From contig RWJK01001339.1 in the NCBI GenBank assembly GCA_004335835.1, forward strand, positions 7,825-71,824: a stretch of 64,000 nt of DNA, given 5' to 3'. Made by a program: the position numbers and the translations under genes. Below the pieces are notes generated by a model, which did not search any database, was not told the DNA's origin, and saw only the letters and a list, made by a program, of their open reading frames with translations. Of the stretch, positions 57,438 to 64,000 are shown one piece after another (the first letter of the stretch is position 1; each line of letters starts with the position of its first letter). Source of the DNA: Scenedesmus sp. ARA3 (taxonomy: Eukaryota > Chlorophyta > Chlorophyceae > Sphaeropleales > Scenedesmaceae).

Positions 57438-60400
57438 TGTGTTCTGTTGTGTAGCTGGCTGGCCTGGCATTCTTACCAGGGTTGGGGCATTGTTTGCGGT
57501 TGCATCGTCAAGGTGCTGGTTATGATTACAGCTATGCCACTTCTCAGCTAGAGGCGTGAATAGCATATGCACTTACGCCCGCCAACCACTTGCACGGCTG
57601 CTGGGTGGGCATCATGCCAATTGCTGCGTACAGGCATTTATTGAGGTACGATGGGTTTTGCAGGATCTGGGGTGGTAGTGTGTGTGGTGGTCCTGTCCCA
57701 TCTGCTGGTGTCAACTCAGCAGTGGGTGTCACAGCTGGTCTCCAGGACTCACTGTTTTGCTGGCCGGCAGCAGCAGTAGAAAACTTGCCTGCAAACGTGC
57801 AGTAGATCAGCTGCAACAGTGTTAGTTGCAGTGCATCAGTCTCTCGCTTTGGCTCTGGTGGGGCGGCAGCGCCTGCAGTTGTTCTGCAGCCGTCCAGTAG
57901 TTCATGATGCAGTGCAGGATCAGCACACATCCATGGCAGAATAGGTATGGGCATGCTGGGCTGCAGTTTGATCGGCTGAGTTGCTAGGCACATGCGCACC
58001 TGGTGCACGCGTTTTTGGCTGCTGTGTGCAGCGTCACACACACATGGTAGTGACAGGCATGGTGGGCTGTAGCATCGCTGGGTGGGCTCTGTTGCAATCG
58101 CACATCTGAAGCATGTGTTTGAGCTGATGCTTGCGGGTGTGTGCACATCGTAACACGCACACGCATGTTGGAGGTAGTCATGGTGCCTGGGTGTGATTCG
58201 TCTTTCCACTGGTTGTGGTTGTCGTGCTGTGCCGGTTGTCAGCGGCATGCATCATCGTGCAGCATGCCACGTAACAGTTGTATACATGCAAGCAGACTGT
58301 GCTGCTTGCCAAATGTGCGCATCCATCACGGGCGCTTGTTGGTCCAGCACCACCCATTGACATTTGGTGGTCTGCTGTGCTGAGTATGGAACTGCAGAGC
58401 TGCTCAGTCTGTCTGCAGCTGAGCTAGCGATTGCACCGTGTCCAATGTTTGACTGCGGCACTGCACATCAGCGCTGTCAATCGCCAATGCGTCTGAGCAC
58501 GGCCTTGCACACCAAGGCTGCTGCTCAGTTGCCACCTGCCTGCAAGCCCAGTGCGTGGGCTCCTCTGTCTCGTGGGGTATGGATTTCTCTCTGTCTTGTG
58601 TGTTACGTGATCCTCTGTCTTGTGTGGTTTCGGCAGCTCCAAAAGAGCTGCAGGGTGCAGCTCCACCTCTCCATGGGCTATTCTGGCTAGCTGTTGTGCT
58701 GCATCATTTTCTGTGCTTATGATTGCTTTGCATTAGGACCCCTTCTTTTCTGTGTGTCGAGTTTCCTGTGTCAGCTGTAGGGCAGCAGGCCGCTTGGAAA
58801 TAGTCTTTTGGTTTCCCAGGCAGGACACAGCGGGGTGTCTCCTGCATGCTGACAGCTGTCAGCTTGCCTCAGTTGTCTGTGGCATACCAGGTCTGTCTCC
58901 GGCTTGTGTTTGTGGAACTTCATGAGGTTCTGACTCTGTTGACTGCCTGCTACTGTTTACATCTCGCTTACCTGTGTTTGGCTGGACTGGGAACCCAGAA
59001 GCAGTCACCACGTATGTGCATGGCACTAGGCCTGCCTGCTGCTAGGCATTGCTGCTGCATGGGCTCCTTATGTGTGGGACAGGCTTAGCCTATGTGGTGG
59101 CAGTAGGGGTATCCACTGCCGTCAACCCCTCTGACAGCAAACAGTACTGCACTTGGTTGCATGGTCACCTTGGCTCTCAGGAGTGCTGCATCTGCAGTGC
59201 TGCTTGATCTAGCCGTTACTGGATGCGTACCGGGTGTTCTGCAGTGCAGGCAACTCAGCTTATGACTATGTGGTGCTGTGTAGGGTAGTGGCAACAGCCA
59301 GCGGCCATCGCTGGCAGCTGTGACGCATTGCTAGGGGTATCGTGTGGGTGGGTGTGGTGGATTACTTGTTCAGTTGCTTCTGGTGTGTGCTTCTCAGATT
59401 GAGCTGCCACTGTGCCTCTTGCCAGTAGCAGCCGCCAATGCGGCTGGAGTACTCACAGACTTTGACTGAAGCTACACAAACGCTCCCTGTGAGCAGAAGC
59501 TCCTGCCATAGTGCTGGCTCGCTGTGCTGCTTCCCTTCTTACTGTACCAAGTCTCCATTACGCGTGACGGTACCATTGATGTCTGACACAGCATGGCGGC
59601 GACGATTAGTGTGCTCGTGCACGCACCATGTTGCTGTGTTGCTCTGGGTGTTATTGAAGGTGTGCATTAATCTATCGATTCCTTGCGTTTCCATAGGACA
59701 GCTGACTGACTATCACACACACCACAGCCTGATGCGCCGCCTTGCGCAGTGGTTGCTGCAACCAGTGGGATACGTACTGTGCTTACTGTGCGGAGGTGGG
59801 GTATGTGATGATGTGCTCAGCCGCTGTTGAAGTATCCCTGCACATTTGCTGGGCGTGTATAACATGAGCAGCGATTGCATAATCAAAGCAGGCTTGCAGG
59901 TACAAGCCAAGCCACGTCATCAGGGGTTCGGCAAAGTCCGCCCCTTAACTATTGACTGCTTGCTACAAAATCTGCTTCATGCTCTCAGATATTTACCTTC
60001 AGTGCTTGGGATTGCAACCCTACACAGGGGACACAGGTATTGCTCAACCCTGCATACCTCTCATGCGGCACGCGAGTGTATGCTACACACTATACCTATG
60101 GAGGTCTCAAGCAGGCTTGGCACACCTGCTACTTGTCACCGTCTTGGGACTTCCATCTGTGTGTTTTGCAATGCCGTTCTGTTGTCAGTGTGGTGCTCAT
60201 GGGTGGCTTGATTGATGTCACTGTTACGAAAAGGGGCAAGTGACTGTTTCAATTGGTGACCACAGAGGTACAGCTCTTGATACGGAGGCTGTGTGCGGTG
60301 TTGTCTTACTTAAAGTGCTTGCGTGCGCTGGCAGCCCTTCGACTGAGTTGCACATCAACAGCAACTGCCGCTTCCTGCAGCAAGATGCAACGCCGCGGGT

Positions 60401-60958
60401 TGCCAGGGTGTGGGTGTATGTTGTGTGCAAGGTCTCAGCAGTGCGCGCGTGGACAAGAGTCCGTCAGAGCCCGCCACCCACCTGCAGATGACTATGTGTG
60501 GTGGAATGGTGAGCCAATCCACGGCCATGGTTGACACACATCTGGTTTGAACGGCTGCCGTGGTGCAACGGTACAGCTGCTTGCCAAGTGTAAGTTGGTA
60601 CTGCATTGATCTGCAGCACTTTACGTGAGGTGCTACTCCGGATGAGGTGCGCTGCGGGTTACCAGGGTGACATGATGCAGCAGGGCGGCATGTATCGTCT
60701 CAGACAGCTGGCCTGTCATGTGGAGGATGTCGATCATCATGACAGAGTTTGTGATCCCGGCTGCTCGCGATTGCGCCTTGTGAACGTGGACAATTTCGCG
60801 GCTTGCCATCTGTTTCAGCCCAAGTTAGGCAATCTGAGCTGCATGTTTGTTAAGCGCAACCTGGCTGCAGCGCTGCTGATACAGACCAGCTGCAATGTGC
60901 AGGCGGCGCCATGTGTAGCGACGGAAGGAACTCGGAGTTGTATGCTGCTTCCCATGCC

Positions 60959-60963
60959 TTACA
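60959..60963 (-). terminator. TGTAA polyadenylation signal, exonuclease gene
   Basis: Minus-strand TGTAA, 186 bases past the exonuclease stop. Confidence 0.5.
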
Positions 60964-61148
60964 TGACATGCACGTGCCAAATAAAAGGCCACACTGCCGG
61001 CTAACTTAGCGGTGTGGCCGCCTCAGCCCCAGCACAGACATACGCTCTGGAGCTCCCGACGATGTAGATGCAAACATGCACATCAGAATGGGGCGCTAGC
61101 GTCCCATCATATTCAGGTGACGCCTGGAGCTCATCCATCATCTCCACA

Positions 61149-64000
61149 TCACATGCCTTCCGCAATGCCTTCCACAACAAAATCAGCAACACTGTCAGTC
61201 CCAGCCGCCTCCTGCGTAACTGGCAGCACCACCCGGCTGGCCTCCCCTACTGCAGCCAGCAGCCCAGCATGCAAACTACCAGGCAGCCGCGCCAGCACCG
61301 CATCAAACAGCGCAGTCAGCACCGCCGCATCCTTGGCAGCGTAATCCAGCTGGCTGCTGCTCAGCGGCCGCACATCCCAGGCGCTCGTCTGCTCAGTTTT
61401 GTCCAGGGGCTTGCCCAGCAGTGCATTAGACAGTTTGCTGAGGCTGCTGATGTGTGGCAGTTTGACCAGGCTGGGCACTGCAGCCCTGCTCAACTTGAGT
61501 AGGTCGACGTGGCCGGCCAGCCGGGCAGCGCCTGCTGGCGTGAGTGGGGCTGTGAAGCCTGCTGCTGCTGCTGCGCCGGGCTGGAAGCAGGGCAGGTGCG
61601 GGTAGCTTTGCTGCAGGGTGGCAGTGGGAGGATAGCGCAGTGTAGAGCAGCAGGCACGTCAGGGAGTTCAGTGAAGAGGAGGCAGCTGGCTACTACAAGG
61701 TGTATGCAGTGAATGACAAATATATACAGCAATATGGCGCGCAACGTTCATGCACTTTGCAGCACAGTTCATGTAGAACATGCACGAGGCAACAGCAGAC
61801 AGCAGCAACCTCAGCAAGCTGCCTTGAACAGAGCATGCTTGGCAGCAGGTGTCACAGCAGGCTTACCCATGACAGGTGCCAGGCATTCATCAAGGGCCAA
61901 CCAACACCAACAGCACGCATACACTGCATCAGGCAACCAAAAGCGTCAGGTTACAAGTGACACGTGACAAAGTAACAGTCATGCCTGGTGTCCCAGCCTC
62001 ACCTGCAGCCTGTCCAGGTCTGAGGCCAGCTGGAAGCCCACCTTGACCACACGGGGGTCACACAGCAGGCACAGCAGGAAAGCCGACAGCGCAGCCTCAG
62101 CAGCGGTGACGCTGCTACCGCTGCGGCTGCCCCCACTACTAGCCTTGCTGCTACGGCCTAACCAGCTGGGGCTGCTGCTGTTTCCGATGCTGCTGCTGTC
62201 GTTGATGCTGCTGTCAGAATCGTCACGCTGCTGCTGCTGCTGGCAGATGGCCAGCAGGTCAACCAGGAAGACATGCTGCCGTGTTGCCAGCTGCAGCAGC
62301 GCCACAGGGCTGGCTGGGCAGTGCCTCTCATACGGCCGCCACTCACAATCCATGCCAACAACCACAACTGGCACACCACTGCTGCTGCTGCTGCTGCCGC
62401 CATTGCTTGTGCTATCGCTGCGTTGCGGCAGCACCAGCTGCTGCATGGCTGCAATGCCCTGCTCATCATCCACCCAGTGGATGCTGCCTGCCACCTCCGG
62501 CGGCAGCTGCCAGTACTTGTCAGCACCAGCAGCATCAGCAGCACCATCAGGAGCTACAGATGAGTCGGCTGCTGCTGCTGCTGTTGGCTCCGTTATGCTA
62601 GGCTGGCTGCTGGATGGCCTGCCATTGCTGCTCCTGCTGCTGTTGCTACTTCTGCCGGTGGTGCGTGCTGTAGTCCACGCAATTGAGGTAGAGCCTGTGC
62701 TGCCGCTGCTGCTAATGCCATTGCCTGTGCTTGTAAAGCCAAGCTGTGTGCCCTGCCTGCTTCGCTGCAGCACGGCATCAACAGCACCAGCCGCTTGCTG
62801 CTGTTGCTGCTGCAGCTGCAGCAGCTGAGCTGCAGTGGTGACGCCTGTTGCGCCCTGCCGCTGCGCTGCTCTGACCGCCTTTGACAGCACGTCCCTGTTC
62901 TTGTGCAGCAGCAGCACCTCATGAGCCACAACGTCAAGCACCCGCCTGCTGCTGCTGCTGCTGCCTGAGGCCTGGTCCTTGGCTGCAGCAGGGTTCTGCT
63001 GCACCCTGCCCTTTACTGACACGATGCCTCCAACCTTTATGTGATCCATCAGTGCAGCAGCAGCCTCGCGGCCCTGAAGCAGCAGGGAAAACACACAACA
63101 TGCAAAAAGCACAGCGGGTAGCAGCTGGCAACGTCAGTTTCACACCTTTGGCGCGTGGCAACACAGCAGATGAGGGTTTCAAACAAGGCTGTGATGGCTG
63201 CATGCGGCGCGCCCACTGGTGGTGCAGCTGCTGGGGGTCAGCCAACTGTAAGCTGTTACACAGCAGGTTGCCACTGTGTGCAGCCAGGCACAGCTGTGCT
63301 ACGCGACAGACAGAGAAGCAACTGCAGCAGCACATAGGTGAGGACAGTATGCCGCCTGTTGTGCTTCTGCTCACCAAGTTGCGCTCTATTGTCTTGCCCA
63401 TGATCACCTGCACCTGAGCAGCAGCAAGTTGGCAGCAGCAGACAGCCCAGTGTTGGCACGCATGCGAAAGGCACACGGCACGCCACAACCCTGCATCACA
63501 TGCAGCCCTGCCCCCGCCGCAGTTTAGTGAGCAGCACTTACAGCAGCTTCACCCGGCCACAGTTGCTCCATCAGCTGCCAGTAAGCTGCTCCTTTTAACT
63601 GGATTCACGGTCCTTGTTGCCCCAGACCTGAATCCTCAAACTACACGGCAGCAGAACACAATCACAGGTGCACTTGACAGCTGTGTAACTAGTTAAACGG
63701 GCCTGTGGGCTGCACTGCAGCTGGCAGCTGTGCCGCACCTCACAGGGCAGGCCAGGGGCGTCGGGGTGCCGCCACAGCCGCCGCACGTACGAGGACTTGC
63801 CATCAGGAGGCAGCGGCGGCACAGCCTCAGGCACCAGGCTGCAGAACAGCAGCAGCTTGGCGATCCTGTAAGACAGAGCAGCGGGGATGCGAGTGCTGTT
63901 GGTCTGTGCTAAGTTTCAGGGCCACGCAGCACAGAGGGCTGGACGTGCCTGAACCTGGTGGCAGGCAGCTGCAGATTGTTCTGCTGTTCTTTCCAGCGAA
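61149..64000 (-). CDS. DEDDy 3'-5' exonuclease (EXD/WRN/RRP6-like) with N-terminal OB-like module, 5' end outside window
   Basis: RNase D-type nuclease. Exons in order: probably 63955-64000 and beyond, 63739-63865, 63375-63413, 62003-63073, 61149-61610; phases agree. N-terminal part: KLLLFCSLVPEAVPPLPPDG, VQVIMGKTIERNL, then HIKVGGIVSVKGRVQQNP and LDVVAHEVLLLHKN, which together look like an OB-fold nucleic-acid-binding barrel. A Ser/Gln/Ala-rich linker follows. Nuclease residues: GMDCEW (Asp and Glu of the first motif), ALLQLATRQHVFLVDLL, VVKVGFQLASDLDRL (third Asp), SYPHLPCF, GKPLDKTEQTS, and QLDYAAKDAAVLTALFDA with the YxxxD of the DEDDy class. All four acidic metal ligands are present, so it should be active. 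A Ser/Asp-rich insert breaks the catalytic domain. The missing start lies to the right. Confidence 0.85.

Larger units (their letters stand above)
56064..61148. other. 5 kb gene-free region, T/G-rich on the plus strand
   Basis: I find no frame with family features, splice-linked exons or protein-like composition on either strand. The first TGTAA after the kinase gene is at 57433-57437. The plus strand stays T/G-rich almost to 60950, far beyond a normal 3' UTR. A minus-strand TGTAA at 60959-60963 marks the end of the exonuclease gene. Confidence 0.5.

Noticed and set aside
57544..58248. 234-residue minus-strand frame in the gene-free region
   Set aside because: Composition is not protein-like, it has no motif and no neighbouring exons, and the strand bias favours the plus strand. 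Length alone is not enough.
1..64000. tRNA, rRNA or snoRNA genes
   Set aside because: I found no T-loop/anticodon arrangement or rRNA-like stretch on reading both strands; a covariance-model scan would be needed to exclude small RNAs.

Overview
The window is nuclear DNA from a green alga, probably a core chlorophyte (Chlorophyceae; the very heavy CAG/CTG content resembles Scenedesmaceae, but that placement is inference). Supporting signs: nearly every gene is split by many short GT-AG introns; coding sequence is full of CAG-encoded Gln/Ala/Ser tracts; there is a plastid-type starch synthase with a transit-like leader; and TGTAA, the chlorophyte polyadenylation signal, lies downstream of most genes. 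I joined exons by hand using splice consensus and reading-frame phase; for all but the first gene the phases close perfectly from start to stop (or to the window edge).

Layout: 1-~700 is the 3' end of a Ty3/gypsy chromovirus (chromodomain, polypurine tract, start of the LTR). 1417-5953 (+) is a Gln-rich coiled-coil protein; 6418-8861 (+) a short-chain dehydrogenase; 10438-15576 (-) D-3-phosphoglycerate dehydrogenase; 16736-21606 (-) an RBM5/RBM10/SUA-like splicing factor; 22053-25882 (+) a soluble starch synthase; 28145-29402 (-) a stand-alone AHA1 N-domain protein; 29746-32902 (+) a carnosine N-methyltransferase-family (N2227) enzyme; 33583-36583 (-) an RluA-type pseudouridine synthase; 37148-37741 (+) an intronless TMCO1 homologue; 38924-40911 (-) an acidic repeat protein; 41855-44952 (-) a NEMP/PNET2-like nuclear envelope protein; 45779-47134 (+) an unknown disordered protein; 49710-50761 (-) POP4/RPP29 of RNase P/MRP; 51265-56063 (+) a Ser/Thr kinase with a huge low-complexity tail; 61149-64000+ (-) a DEDDy 3'-5' exonuclease with an N-terminal OB-like module, cut by the window edge.

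This is an ordinary housekeeping neighbourhood rather than an operon or defence island. The genes do not form one pathway: themes are RNA processing (splicing factor, pseudouridine synthase, RNase P subunit, exonuclease), plastid metabolism (starch, serine), membrane/ER biology and chaperone function. Five divergent pairs share compact 340-830 bp promoters.

The most unusual signals are: copies of PHGDH exon edges, carrying their splice sites, inside PHGDH introns; a pair of long perfect palindromes between two convergent genes; a strand-specific T/G bias that tracks gene 3' sides and extends for kilobases; a tail motif in the NEMP-like protein resembling one I associate with giant-virus proteins; and an acidic protein built from symmetric phase-1 micro-exons.
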